This document shows positions 24,536 through 33,592 of a DNA stretch of 61,540 nt, one piece after another. The DNA is taken from positions 1 through 61,540 of the forward strand of contig NVWA01000034.1 in the NCBI GenBank assembly GCA_002746535.1, written 5' to 3'. The stretch's first letter is position 1. Each line of letters starts with the position of its first letter. The stretch is from Planctomycetota bacterium. Lineage in GTDB: Bacteria > Planctomycetota > GCA-2746535. Position numbers and translations under genes: made by a program. The notes beneath the pieces were generated by a model that searched no databases, was not told where the DNA came from, and saw only the letters and a list, made by a program, of their open reading frames with translations.

Positions 24536-26239
24536 ATGCCTACAGGTGCACAAGTGTTAATTGATTGTTTAGAACGCGAAGGTGTTGAGTATATTTTCGG
24601 TTTATCTGGCGGAGCAGCCATACCCATTTTTGATGCTTTAGTGGAATCAAAAATTAAATTAATCCTCGTTCGCCATGAACAAGGGGCAACTCACATGGCC
24701 GATGGTTATGCCCGCGTGACTGGAAAACCTGGGGTAGTTTTGGTGACTTCAGGCCCTGGTGCTACAAACACTGTAACGGGCCTTTTGACATCTCAAATGG
24801 ATTCTGTTCCAGTAATAGTGTTAACGGGTCAGGTTCCAACTTTTGCTTTAGGGACAGATGCTTTTCAAGAGGCAGATGTTTTTGGCTTTTCGATGCCGGT
24901 GGTTAAACACAGCTATTTAGTGAAAGAAACAAATGATATCCCTAGAGTTTTGAGAGAAGCGTTTGTTATCTCAACAACTGGACGACCAGGGCCAGTTCTT
25001 ATTGATTTGCCTAAAGATGTAACCAGTGCCGAGTGTACTGCTAAATATCAGGAAGAAGTTAATTTGCCTGGTTACGTGGTACCAGAAGAGGCAGACGAAA
25101 AAGATGTCATTAAAGCGATTGATCTTATTGGTAATGCCGAACGCCCACTTGCCTATATTGGTGGTGGCGTTATTAATAGTAATGCAGAAAAAGAACTTAA
25201 AGAATTTATTACAAAACTAAATATTCCCATTACGAATACGCTTTTGGGTAAAGGAGCTTTCCCTGAAACGCATGATCTCTCAGTAGGTATGTTGGGGATG
25301 CATGGTACTGCATATGCCAATAAAGCTATTGTAGAAACAGATTGTTTGATTGCCATTGGTGCCAGGTTCGATGATAGAATAACGGGATTGGTAAGTGAAT
25401 TTTGTAAAGATGCTTCAATTGTTCATATTGATATTGATCCAGCAGAAAATTCAAAAGTTAAAACACCGAGTGTTTTTCTAATGGGTGATGCAAAGTTAGT
25501 CCTAAGGCAGTTAAATAAACATATCCATAAGGTTAGCATTGCACCGTGGTTAAAAAAAATACAAACTTGGAAAAAAGATTTCCCTTTAAAATACTCAAAA
25601 ACAGGAGGGCTAAAAGCTCAACACGTTTTAGAAACATTGTATGAGGTCACTAAAGGCAAAGCAGTAGTTGCAACTGATGTTGGACAACATCAAATGTGGG
25701 CAGCTCAATTCTATAAAACATCTTTTGCTCGCCAATGGCTATCTTCAGGCGGCGCCGGCACAATGGGTTACGGCTTTCCAGCCGCGATAGGCGCCCAATT
25801 TGCGAATGAAGATGCATTAGTTGTTTCTATATCTGGTGATGGTGGCTTTCAAATGACAATGGCTGAACTAGCTACCGTCGCTCTTCATAATTTAAAAGTT
25901 AAAATTCTTATCATTGATAATAAATATTTAGGTATGGTGCGTCAATGGCAGGAGCTTTTTTATGAAAATAGAGAATCAGGAGTAGACCTCGTGGGTAATC
26001 CCGATTTCGTAAAAATTGCAGAAGCTTATGGGATCAAGGGATTCAGAATTAAAAGAGCAGGCGATTTGAGAAAGACACTTGAAAAAGCGATGGCCTACAA
26101 TGATGGTCCTTGTTTGATACATGCTGAAGTTGTGAAAGCAGAAAATGTTTTCCCAATGATTCCAGCAGGAGCTCCTATTAGTCATATGCTTTTAGAGCCG
26201 CCAAAGACGAAACTGGAAAAACCAAAAGGCTCTACTTAA
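24536..26239 (+). CDS. ilvB: acetolactate synthase large subunit
   Basis: The 567 residues match the TPP enzyme IlvB: GAQVLIDCLEREGVEYIFGL, the catalytic Glu in RHEQGATHMADGYAR, SGPGATNTVTGLL, GQVP, DIDPAEN, and the TPP-binding segment ISGDGGFQMTMAEL with the downstream IIDNKYLGMVRQWQELFY. It joins two pyruvates, or pyruvate and 2-ketobutyrate, in branched-chain amino-acid synthesis. A TTG at 24524 is also in frame (4 extra residues). ilvH follows after about 53 bases. Confidence 0.96.
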   Translation: MPTGAQVLIDCLEREGVEYIFGLSGGAAIPIFDALVESKIKLILVRHEQGATHMADGYARVTGKPGVVLVTSGPGATNTVTGLLTSQMDSVPVIVLTGQVPTFALGTDAFQEADVFGFSMPVVKHSYLVKETNDIPRVLREAFVISTTGRPGPVLIDLPKDVTSAECTAKYQEEVNLPGYVVPEEADEKDVIKAIDLIGNAERPLAYIGGGVINSNAEKELKEFITKLNIPITNTLLGKGAFPETHDLSVGMLGMHGTAYANKAIVETDCLIAIGARFDDRITGLVSEFCKDASIVHIDIDPAENSKVKTPSVFLMGDAKLVLRQLNKHIHKVSIAPWLKKIQTWKKDFPLKYSKTGGLKAQHVLETLYEVTKGKAVVATDVGQHQMWAAQFYKTSFARQWLSSGGAGTMGYGFPAAIGAQFANEDALVVSISGDGGFQMTMAELATVALHNLKVKILIIDNKYLGMVRQWQELFYENRESGVDLVGNPDFVKIAEAYGIKGFRIKRAGDLRKTLEKAMAYNDGPCLIHAEVVKAENVFPMIPAGAPISHMLLEPPKTKLEKPKGST

Positions 26240-26292
26240 AATATAATTGAACTGAAACCTTTAAAATAAAATTTAATAAATATGGAACCAAA

Positions 26293-26790
26293 ATGAGTGA
26301 AGATAAAGTAAATAAACATGTGATTAGCTTGGTTGTAAATAATACTCCAGGTGTTCTTGTTAGGGTTGGCCAAGTTTTTGCAAAAAGAGGTTTCAACATT
26401 GATTCGCTAGTTGTGTCAAAAGTAGTGAGCGGTAGTGCAAGAATGACAGTGGTCTGCTCAGGTGACGGTAAAGTTCTTTGGCACATGATTAAATCATTGA
26501 ATAAATTGATTGACGTAATTTCTGCTTATGATCATACGGGCAGACAGGTTGTTGAAAGAGAATTGGCACTATTTAAGGTAGAAGCCATTGAAAGTCGTAC
26601 TGAGCTATTTCAGATTCTAGAAGTTTTTAGAGCAAAAGCAGTGGATGTATCAGAAAAGTCAATTGTTGTTGAAATTACAGGTACTACCGACAAATTGGAC
26701 GCGTTTGAATCTTTACTTAAAAAGTTTAATATCATTGAAATGGTCCGGTCAGGTAAAGTATTATTAGTGAGAGGCCCCGATGTAACATAA
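26293..26790 (+). CDS. ilvH: acetolactate synthase small (regulatory) subunit
   Basis: The 165 residues have the ACT-domain start HVISLVVNNTPGVLVRVGQV, then FAKRGFNIDSLVV, and the C-terminal half with AKAVDVSEKSIVVEITGT. It binds IlvB and gives valine feedback control. The spacing and order with ilvB are standard. The name ilvN would be equally valid. Confidence 0.95.
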   Translation: MSEDKVNKHVISLVVNNTPGVLVRVGQVFAKRGFNIDSLVVSKVVSGSARMTVVCSGDGKVLWHMIKSLNKLIDVISAYDHTGRQVVERELALFKVEAIESRTELFQILEVFRAKAVDVSEKSIVVEITGTTDKLDAFESLLKKFNIIEMVRSGKVLLVRGPDVT

Positions 26791-26871
26791 ATATGAATTT
26801 ACCTCTTGAAGTTTTTTAGTATTATTTCATTGGTTAGTTTATTAGCTTATAGTTTTGTTTAAGGATGAATT

Positions 26872-27210
26872 ATGTTGCGATTAAGACTGGATTCGATTTG
26901 GAGTCCAAATTTGGTTCCTGAAGATACGGGTGTTCCACATGATATTCATCATTGCCAATTATATATGAAAACGAAAATCTCTGATAAAGAAGGTCATTTC
27001 AAGGTCTTTACTTTTCAGGTTTGCACGCCTTCAACTTTATCTGAATTTGAATCCGGCAATTTTTTAAAATATGTTTTAGTTCTCGAAAAATTTGATTGGC
27101 AAGCTATTCAGAAAAGAATCAAAGGTCTCGTCGAAGATTGTGAAGATTGCACAAATTGGAATGAAGCCATCACCGCTTTGGCAAGTTCATTGGAATATAA
27201 AGGCGAATAA
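26872..27210 (+). CDS. Imm8-family immunity protein, orphan
   Basis: The 112 residues match the Imm8 pattern: an N-terminal part ending in FKVFTFQVCTPSTLSEF, then KYVLVLEKFDWQAIQKRIKG, and the C-terminal WNEAITALASSLEYKGE. Imm8 proteins normally neutralise a cognate secreted toxin encoded next to them. No toxin or secretion gene is adjacent here, where the neighbours are ilvH and a glycosylation cluster. It may protect against toxins of other cells, or have a different role. Shine-Dalgarno AAGGA precedes the ATG. Confidence 0.65.
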   Translation: MLRLRLDSIWSPNLVPEDTGVPHDIHHCQLYMKTKISDKEGHFKVFTFQVCTPSTLSEFESGNFLKYVLVLEKFDWQAIQKRIKGLVEDCEDCTNWNEAITALASSLEYKGE

Positions 27211-27357
27211 AAGTCATGTTATCAACAACAACCTTTTGATTGACTTACCACACACCTTTTTATTCAAAAGCTGTATCCAATCAAAACATTAGAATTGCCT
27301 AATAAATAGTTCTATGCATAATAGTTTATAGATCTATTTCAAAGGCTTGTCTCTATT

Positions 27358-28086
27358 TTGAACTCATCAAAAAGTTTTGATTATGAAAAAATTCCTGATG
27401 GCTATTATGATGAAATTTTTCATAAAAAATCAGGACTACAAAGCGCTTGGCATAATTTAAAATTTAAAATGGTTTCCCATAAATTAAAAGGATTGGGGAA
27501 GCATTTAGACCTCGGTTGTGGGCCAGGAACATTCATAGGAAATTTTCAAAAATTTTCGTCAGGTGTTGGAATCGATTTATCTCAATCACAAATAGAATTT
27601 GCCCGAAAAAAATATGGCATACAAGATAATATTTCATTCGAATCTTGCGCTGATGGTAAAATTCATTTTAAAGAGGAATCATTTGAGCAGGCAAGCATGA
27701 TAGAAGTCATTGAACATTTAGATGTTGATAAAAGTAATCAATTATTACTAGAAATCTTTAGAGTGCTAAAGCCATCTGGGCAAATTGTTGTGACAACACC
27801 TAATTACGGAAGCTTATGGCCAGTATTGGAAATTCTTGTTAATAAAACATCAAAAGTGTCTTATGAAGAACAGCATATCCAAAAGTTTAAACGGAAACAA
27901 TTAAAATTATCTTTGGAAACAGCTGGCTATATTAAAGTAAAAGTGAAATCATTTTTATTTTTTGCACCATTTTTAGCGATGTTGTCGTGGGGCTTATCAA
28001 AGGGTTTCTTTAAATTTGAGAATTCGATTGGCTTAAACCCAATTGGATTTTTATTAATCGCTACAGGAGAAAAACCCAGTGGGTAG
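27358..28086 (+). CDS. class I SAM-dependent methyltransferase
   Basis: The 242 residues contain motif I HLDLGCGPGTF, then SGVGIDLSQSQIEFA, the IEVIEHL segment and VLKPSGQIVVTTPN. It resembles ubiquinone/lipid-type or glycan methyltransferases. The start is TTG at 27358. The last bases overlap the GT2-GtrA gene (GTG at 28079), so both are cotranscribed and it probably acts on an envelope glycolipid intermediate. The substrate is unknown. Confidence 0.85.
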   Translation: MNSSKSFDYEKIPDGYYDEIFHKKSGLQSAWHNLKFKMVSHKLKGLGKHLDLGCGPGTFIGNFQKFSSGVGIDLSQSQIEFARKKYGIQDNISFESCADGKIHFKEESFEQASMIEVIEHLDVDKSNQLLLEIFRVLKPSGQIVVTTPNYGSLWPVLEILVNKTSKVSYEEQHIQKFKRKQLKLSLETAGYIKVKVKSFLFFAPFLAMLSWGLSKGFFKFENSIGLNPIGFLLIATGEKPSG

Positions 28087-29191
28087 AGAATTATCACTGA
28101 TCATTCCAACTCTCAATGAAAAAGATAATATCCAACCTTTGCTAAAACTGTTGGATGAAACTTTATCAGATATAGATTGGGATGTAACTTTTGTAGACGA
28201 CGATTCGAAAGATGGAACAATCGAATTAATCAAGGAATTATCTGCGGAAAATATTCATATTCATTTTATTCATCGTATCGGGAAAAGAGGACTTTCAAGT
28301 GCTTGCATTGAAGGATTATTAACAAGGTCGGCCCCTTATTTGGCCATTATGGATTCGGATATGCAACATGATGAAAAACTTTTACCGGCGATGTTAAAAT
28401 GCATCAAAGAAGAAAATTTGGATTTGGTAAATGGAAGCCGTTATTTGGAAGGTGGCGGCACCACTGATTGGTCTGCAGGAAGAAAATGGATGAGTCAGTC
28501 GGCAACAAAAATTAATAAGTTTGTTTTGAAATCTCACGTAACTGATCCTATGAGCGGTTTTTTTATGTTGCGCAGATCATTTTTTGATTCTATTGTCAGA
28601 AATCTCTCAGGCGTAGGGTTTAAAATTTTAGTAGATATTTTAGCATCATCTGGGGGTAAATTAAAACTTAAGGAACTTCCCTATCAATTTAAGACAAGAA
28701 TCCATGGAGATAGCAAACTTGATTTTATGGTTTTATTTGAGTATGGTGTCTTGTTGGCTGAAAAAACATTTGGTGATTTTCTGCCGGTTCGATTTGTTTT
28801 ATTTTTACTTGTTGGTGCCCTGGGTGCTATTTTTCATTTAGTTCTCTTAGCTTGTTTTTATAAATCCTATGGCTTGGACTTGCTGGCGGCCCAAATAGTG
28901 ACAACAAGTATCGTAATGTTGATAAATTATCTTTTGAATAATAGTTTTACTTATCGAGATCGTCGTTTACATGGCACCGCATTTATTATTGGATTAATCC
29001 TATTTTGTCTTGCTTGTAGTATTGGTATGATTGCCAATATTATTATTGTGAAATTTTTGTATGAACAAAATATACAATGGTGGCTATCAGGATTATTAGG
29101 AGCTATCATAGGAGGCGTATGGAATTACGCAATCACCTCAACATTTGTTTGGGGTAAACTTATTATGAAGATTCATCCTAAAAAAATATAA
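28079..29191 (+). CDS. polyprenol-phosphate sugar synthase (GT2) fused to GtrA
   Basis: The 370 residues have an N-terminal GT2 domain with LSLIIPTLNEKDNIQPLL, VDDDSKDGT, GKRGLSSACIEG and the metal-binding MDSDMQHDEKLLPAML, as in dolichol-phosphate-mannose synthases. A C-terminal part with four membrane helices (about 233-365) matches the GtrA flippase-like family. Such fusions load a polyprenol phosphate with a sugar for GT39-type enzymes at the outer face. The two GT39-like genes that follow fit this. The start is GTG and overlaps the methyltransferase gene by eight bases. Confidence 0.88.
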   Translation: MGRELSLIIPTLNEKDNIQPLLKLLDETLSDIDWDVTFVDDDSKDGTIELIKELSAENIHIHFIHRIGKRGLSSACIEGLLTRSAPYLAIMDSDMQHDEKLLPAMLKCIKEENLDLVNGSRYLEGGGTTDWSAGRKWMSQSATKINKFVLKSHVTDPMSGFFMLRRSFFDSIVRNLSGVGFKILVDILASSGGKLKLKELPYQFKTRIHGDSKLDFMVLFEYGVLLAEKTFGDFLPVRFVLFLLVGALGAIFHLVLLACFYKSYGLDLLAAQIVTTSIVMLINYLLNNSFTYRDRRLHGTAFIIGLILFCLACSIGMIANIIIVKFLYEQNIQWWLSGLLGAIIGGVWNYAITSTFVWGKLIMKIHPKKI

Positions 29192-29192
29192 G

Positions 29193-30767
29193 ATGGACTT
29201 TCTCAAAAAACATTTAGATCCTATTTTATTTATACTTATTTCATTGACGGTAGCCTTTATTGCGTGTTATGAAGTCGTAAATTGGTTTGGTTTTTATGCC
29301 AATTTTGGATCCGAGACGGATATGGCGGCATATTTAAAACAAGCAAATGGTTTGTTGGATGGCACGTGGCCCCATGATAAAGCCTTTTACAGAGCACCAC
29401 TGTATCCTTATTTTCTTGCCTTTTTAAAAATTATCGGAAGAGGGGATAACTTAGTAGCGTTCTTGCAATGTTATTTTCTATGCGGTGCGATTACGTTATG
29501 TGGGTTAAGCGCTAAAATTTTATTTGGCAGAAAGGCCGGCTGGATAGCTTTTCTTTTATTTCTTTTTTATGCACCCGTTTATATTTTTAGCATTCATTTT
29601 CATTCTACCGTTTTGGAAGTATTTTTATCTTCAGTCGTTCTCTTTTTATTTGTATTGTTGAATAAAAGAGATCACATGATTACAACAGTTGCGCTAGGTC
29701 TTGCTGGAGCCCTATTGGTTTTGGTTAGACCTAACTATTTGCCCATAATCCCACTTGTATATTTATTTCAATCCTGGCAACATAAATTTAAGCGGCATCA
29801 CATCTACATTCTTTTTATCATGTTCTGCTTACCTTTATTGTGTGTCATGATCCGAAATAATATCTATGAAGAACATTTTGTCCTATTAACTACTAATGGT
29901 GCTGAAACTTGGCGATTATCAAATGCCTCTGTTTCCAGTGTTTTTAATTTTGTTAATCACAGTGAAGATGCCATGCCAGTGATGAGCATTGATTTTATAA
30001 AACTTTTTTTTAATAAATGCCTAGGTTATTGGTGGAATGTTGAGGTTGGTCAGAATTTATCACCTGCCATCATTACAGAAAACTCAATCACTTTAAAAAT
30101 CTTGTTTGTTAATCATGCTTTACTAGGAGCCTTATTTATCGTATCTTGTTTTTTTCTTTTCAAAGAAAAAGAACTGAGGCCATTTATATTAATGTTTTGG
30201 TTGTACTATTTTACGATTTGTGCTTTTTTTATAATCAGTCGATTCCGAATGCCAAATTTGCCGGTAATGATTTTACTTATATCCGGTATGCTTTATCAGA
30301 TTTCAGAGATTCCTAAAAAGAAATTACTATTTTTGGGTCTTGGCTTTGTGATTCTATTTGGTTTGATGCGGCCGTTTGACAAACAATGGGATGCAAAAAA
30401 AGAACGAATAAATTATGTGGTAACGGCATTGAATTATGGGAATTTACTCGAAGCCGAAAATCAATTGGCTGTTTATTTAGATGAAAAGGATGATTTAGAA
30501 ATGCACATGTATCTTTGGTCAGTTAGAATCATAAAGGGAGAAAAGGCAGATACTTTAAGAGGATATGAAATGGCGCTGCATAAGTTATACAAAGATGAGA
30601 TGACATTTAAAATTACATCTAAAAACATTTTGAATTTTAAAAAAGTCTATCATGGCGTTAAAGGTTCGACGATGCCTATTAAGGCTGAAAACACAAAATA
30701 TGATTGTTTTAGCAAGGTGATGAATAGTTTGCCTCGCGTAAAAAAAGAATCACTTTTATCAAATTAA
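29193..30767 (+). CDS. polytopic GT39/ArnT-like glycosyltransferase
   Basis: The 524 residues form about ten to eleven membrane segments. An early loop has FGSETDMAAYLKQANGLLDG (20 residues), where the acidic residues fit the catalytic Asp of GT-C enzymes, and YRAPLYPYFLAFLKIIG follows. The C-terminal ~120 residues are soluble. GT-C enzymes move sugar from polyprenol phosphate to lipid or protein on the outer side. The gene starts one base after the GT2-GtrA stop, within the same operon. The acceptor is unknown. Confidence 0.78.
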   Translation: MDFLKKHLDPILFILISLTVAFIACYEVVNWFGFYANFGSETDMAAYLKQANGLLDGTWPHDKAFYRAPLYPYFLAFLKIIGRGDNLVAFLQCYFLCGAITLCGLSAKILFGRKAGWIAFLLFLFYAPVYIFSIHFHSTVLEVFLSSVVLFLFVLLNKRDHMITTVALGLAGALLVLVRPNYLPIIPLVYLFQSWQHKFKRHHIYILFIMFCLPLLCVMIRNNIYEEHFVLLTTNGAETWRLSNASVSSVFNFVNHSEDAMPVMSIDFIKLFFNKCLGYWWNVEVGQNLSPAIITENSITLKILFVNHALLGALFIVSCFFLFKEKELRPFILMFWLYYFTICAFFIISRFRMPNLPVMILLISGMLYQISEIPKKKLLFLGLGFVILFGLMRPFDKQWDAKKERINYVVTALNYGNLLEAENQLAVYLDEKDDLEMHMYLWSVRIIKGEKADTLRGYEMALHKLYKDEMTFKITSKNILNFKKVYHGVKGSTMPIKAENTKYDCFSKVMNSLPRVKKESLLSN

Positions 30768-30780
30768 TGGAAAGCTTCGG

Positions 30781-32331
30781 TTGATTGAAACTAATGAAAT
30801 CAATTTAAATAAGAGTTGCTTTAAAAGCAATTTAATTTTAGCCCTAATCTTCTTGATTGTATCCGTTTCTATCATTCTAAAATCATGGTTTCATCCCGAG
30901 GGTTATCTATCTCCGGATTCAACAGGTTACCTTCATTTGGCAAAAAGAATTTTAGATGGGTTTGGTTTTACTGAAATGGTTTATGATGGTAAACTTTTCC
31001 ATTCTAGGCATGCTGCTGTTTGGCCTTTTGGTTATCCTTTAGCGATAGCAATTACTTCAAAAGTTTTTGGTTGTTCTGTATTTTGGGCATCTAAGGTTTT
31101 AAATATATTTGTAGTAGGAGCAATTTTAGTTATTTTACAAAAAATGTTCAAAGATCGTTCGCCTATTTTTGGGTTAGTTTTATTGTCGGCATCTTTTTTA
31201 GAACAATTTAGCTATACGTTAACTGAAGTGCCGTTTATTTTAGGCATGCTATTGTTTGCTTCTGCCCTTTATTCTTTTTTTAATCGGACAGATAAATTAT
31301 GGTTACCTTCACTCATTTTATTTTCATCAGGTATGATACTATTTCTTTCAAGGTATGCGGGTAGTTTCTATTTAGCTTGCCTGGCAGTAGCATTCTTTTA
31401 TTGTTTGAGCAAAAAGGATTTGATCCGCACATCCTATTTAGGAATTGTTGGTGTCGTTTCATTTTGCTGTATCGGCAGCTATCTCTACTATAATTTTTTG
31501 ATTACTGCATTTACGTCTGGTATGGCAAGGATCCCTTCTAAGGAGACTAATCTTGATTTGTTGATTAATCTTTTTTCTGCGACCTTAAATGAAATGAATA
31601 TCTTAAGGCACTCTTATGATGGCTGGGGAATTCTTTTTTTATTTTTATTTACTCAATTATTGCTATTGGGAATTCCCTTTATTAAATTTAGAAACGAATT
31701 ACGAATTAAAGAATGGCTTCGCACCATAAAAATTGCAGACATACCTTTTATCTTTTGTTTTGTAGGAATCTCTTATTGTGCTTCAATAATTTATGTACGG
31801 TGGAAATATCATCTTGATCCATTCTCTTTTAGATTATTAGGGCCGGGGACAATCTTAGTATTTATTGCGATCCTTTATTTTGTTGAAAAAAACTTTACTG
31901 AAAACTTTAAAAAGAGTTGGTTTAAAACCCTATGCTTGCTGTCTCTTCTTTCAGTACTCTTGAATGTACCCATGAAAACATATACCCAATATCAATCTAG
32001 TAATGTAACTTATACAGAAAAGGTTAACAAAATAAAAAAGGCTCTAGTAGATGTTGATAAGGGTAGCATTGTTTTAACTTGGAATCGTGATTTGAAGTAT
32101 TTAAGGTCTGATTTAATTGTTATTTTACCCAGTCCCTATTTGAATAATTTAAAGTCAACCAAGTTATCTTCTTTTAGATTAAATATTCAGAATCAATATC
32201 CTACAAAAAAAGTATATTATTTTGAAAATCAGAACCAATTTTCTCAGTACCTCAAAGAGTACAAACAGTTCACCCATATCTACCGTGGTAAAGAAAACAA
32301 TCTATTTGAAATATATTACGGTAGCAAATGA
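30781..32331 (+). CDS. second polytopic GT39-like glycosyltransferase
   Basis: The 516 residues also show about ten membrane segments, with LSPDSTGYLHLAKRILDG in the first loop (the acidic residue fits the GT-C site) and AAVWPFGYPLAIAIT after it. The C-terminal ~100 residues are soluble. The start is TTG at 30781 with GGAAAG upstream. It lies 13 bases after the preceding GT-C gene. Two such enzymes suggest two acceptors or two transfer steps. Confidence 0.75.
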   Translation: MIETNEINLNKSCFKSNLILALIFLIVSVSIILKSWFHPEGYLSPDSTGYLHLAKRILDGFGFTEMVYDGKLFHSRHAAVWPFGYPLAIAITSKVFGCSVFWASKVLNIFVVGAILVILQKMFKDRSPIFGLVLLSASFLEQFSYTLTEVPFILGMLLFASALYSFFNRTDKLWLPSLILFSSGMILFLSRYAGSFYLACLAVAFFYCLSKKDLIRTSYLGIVGVVSFCCIGSYLYYNFLITAFTSGMARIPSKETNLDLLINLFSATLNEMNILRHSYDGWGILFLFLFTQLLLLGIPFIKFRNELRIKEWLRTIKIADIPFIFCFVGISYCASIIYVRWKYHLDPFSFRLLGPGTILVFIAILYFVEKNFTENFKKSWFKTLCLLSLLSVLLNVPMKTYTQYQSSNVTYTEKVNKIKKALVDVDKGSIVLTWNRDLKYLRSDLIVILPSPYLNNLKSTKLSSFRLNIQNQYPTKKVYYFENQNQFSQYLKEYKQFTHIYRGKENNLFEIYYGSK

Positions 32332-32460
32332 ATTTAATCATTGTGAGGTAGATGTTTTCAACGTTTACACTGTCTAATCATTTTGGTTTATTGTTTTTTA
32401 TTTAGATTAAAGGTATACTCAAGTGAAGCTATACCCTGACTTATTCAACAAAGATTAATT

Positions 32461-33264
32461 ATGATCAAGCTTTGCAAAAATTGTGGTTATATTCGAAAGC
32501 CTACAGATAAATGTGGAGCTGGCGAATGCCCACGTTGTGGTGCTTTTTATAATAAAGTAAAAAAGGAAACAATCGAAGAAATTTCTCCAGAAAAAATAGA
32601 CGAGAATTTATCCCCAAAGTCTTTAGGTACAAAAGACCAACAAGTAGAAAATGTCGATGAAATAGAATTTACCTATTTCCAATCATATATGGTAGAAGTT
32701 AAGGATTGGTGTTACTCAAGAAATTTCATATTCAGAATTCCTGTTTTGATTTTTTACTTTTATGTTGCTGCCCAAATGTTTTTTGATCATAAGCATGGTA
32801 GCATTTTTAATGGTATTAATTTGGGTATCCATGAGGCGGGACATCCTTTATTTAGCTATTTAGGCCATTGGTTGCATGCAGCTGGTGGTACTATTTTGCA
32901 ATGGTTTGCGCCACTTGCGTGTGGCGTTGCTTTAATGAAGCAAAGAGATTATTTTGGAATTTCATTTGCGATGGTTTGGTTTGCGGCCAGTATGGTTGGA
33001 ACATCTGTTTATATGGCAGACGCAAGGGCATTAGAACTACAGTTGGTGACGATTGGAGGCGGCTCTGGTCCCGTAGCACCCGAAGATATCCATGACTGGC
33101 ATTATCTTTTTAATTCTGTCGGTCTTCTTGCATGGGACACAACAATTGCAACGATGGTTTATCTGGGAGCTCTTGTCATTCTCGTTGTCGCCATATGTTT
33201 TGGCAGTTTGCTAACTTGGTGGATGTTTGAAGGTTTCAAAAAAAGTAACCAGATCTTGACCTAA
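32461..33264 (+). CDS. membrane protein with zinc ribbon and HEAGH motif
   Basis: The 267 residues begin with a rubredoxin/zinc-ribbon-like segment (C5-x2-C8 and C23-x2-C26, with C18 between), then an acidic linker. About four membrane segments follow from residue 95. H124-E-A-G-H128 (in LGIHEAGHPLFSYLGHWLH) lies at the start of a membrane helix, as in HExxH metalloproteases such as the M50 group. A second His set follows in GHWLH. No protease has been proved in this arrangement. It may cleave membrane proteins or bind metal. Confidence 0.65.
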   Translation: MIKLCKNCGYIRKPTDKCGAGECPRCGAFYNKVKKETIEEISPEKIDENLSPKSLGTKDQQVENVDEIEFTYFQSYMVEVKDWCYSRNFIFRIPVLIFYFYVAAQMFFDHKHGSIFNGINLGIHEAGHPLFSYLGHWLHAAGGTILQWFAPLACGVALMKQRDYFGISFAMVWFAASMVGTSVYMADARALELQLVTIGGGSGPVAPEDIHDWHYLFNSVGLLAWDTTIATMVYLGALVILVVAICFGSLLTWWMFEGFKKSNQILT

Positions 33265-33281
33265 ACTCCTTTTTTCATTTT

Positions 33282-33369
33282 CTCTGTGCCTCTGTGTGGA
33301 AACTCTTTAATTAACAAGTACCATAAATAAAAGAGTTTGAATTAGAATATACCACACAAAGGCACAGAG
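33282..33369. repeat. long imperfect palindrome (MITE-like)
   Basis: Arms at 33282-33299 (CTCTGTGCCTCTGTGTGG) and 33352-33369 pair at 17 of 18 positions. Inner arms AAACTCTTT and AAAGAGTTT (33300-33308 and about 33331-33339) also pair. It lies in a spacer of about 330 bases with no gene. No transposase or target duplication was identified. Confidence 0.6.
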
Positions 33370-33592
33370 GTTAGATTTTCATACCTTATGGAAAGCTCCT
33401 AATCGTTTGGCAAATGGCTAAAAATAGAGTTCTTGGATTAAATTACCTAGTATATATTTCATTTTATAAAGATTTTGGTTATATTGTGTTTTCTGACATC
33501 ATTAAATGTCGACTCAAGCCCTACCAGAATGTTTCATTTTTAGAGTTCAAACTCAATTTAGATAAATGAAGCTTAATCCCAAAGGAGAACCC
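33370..33592. other. remainder of the spacer
   Basis: Apart from the palindrome just before it, the 33265-33592 spacer shows no gene or RNA. It ends with AAAGGAG (about 33580), the Shine-Dalgarno for the next gene. Confidence 0.45.

Noticed and set aside
26872..27357. A toxin partner for the Imm8 gene
   Set aside because: No ORF with toxin features, and no secretion gene, was found next to it on either strand.
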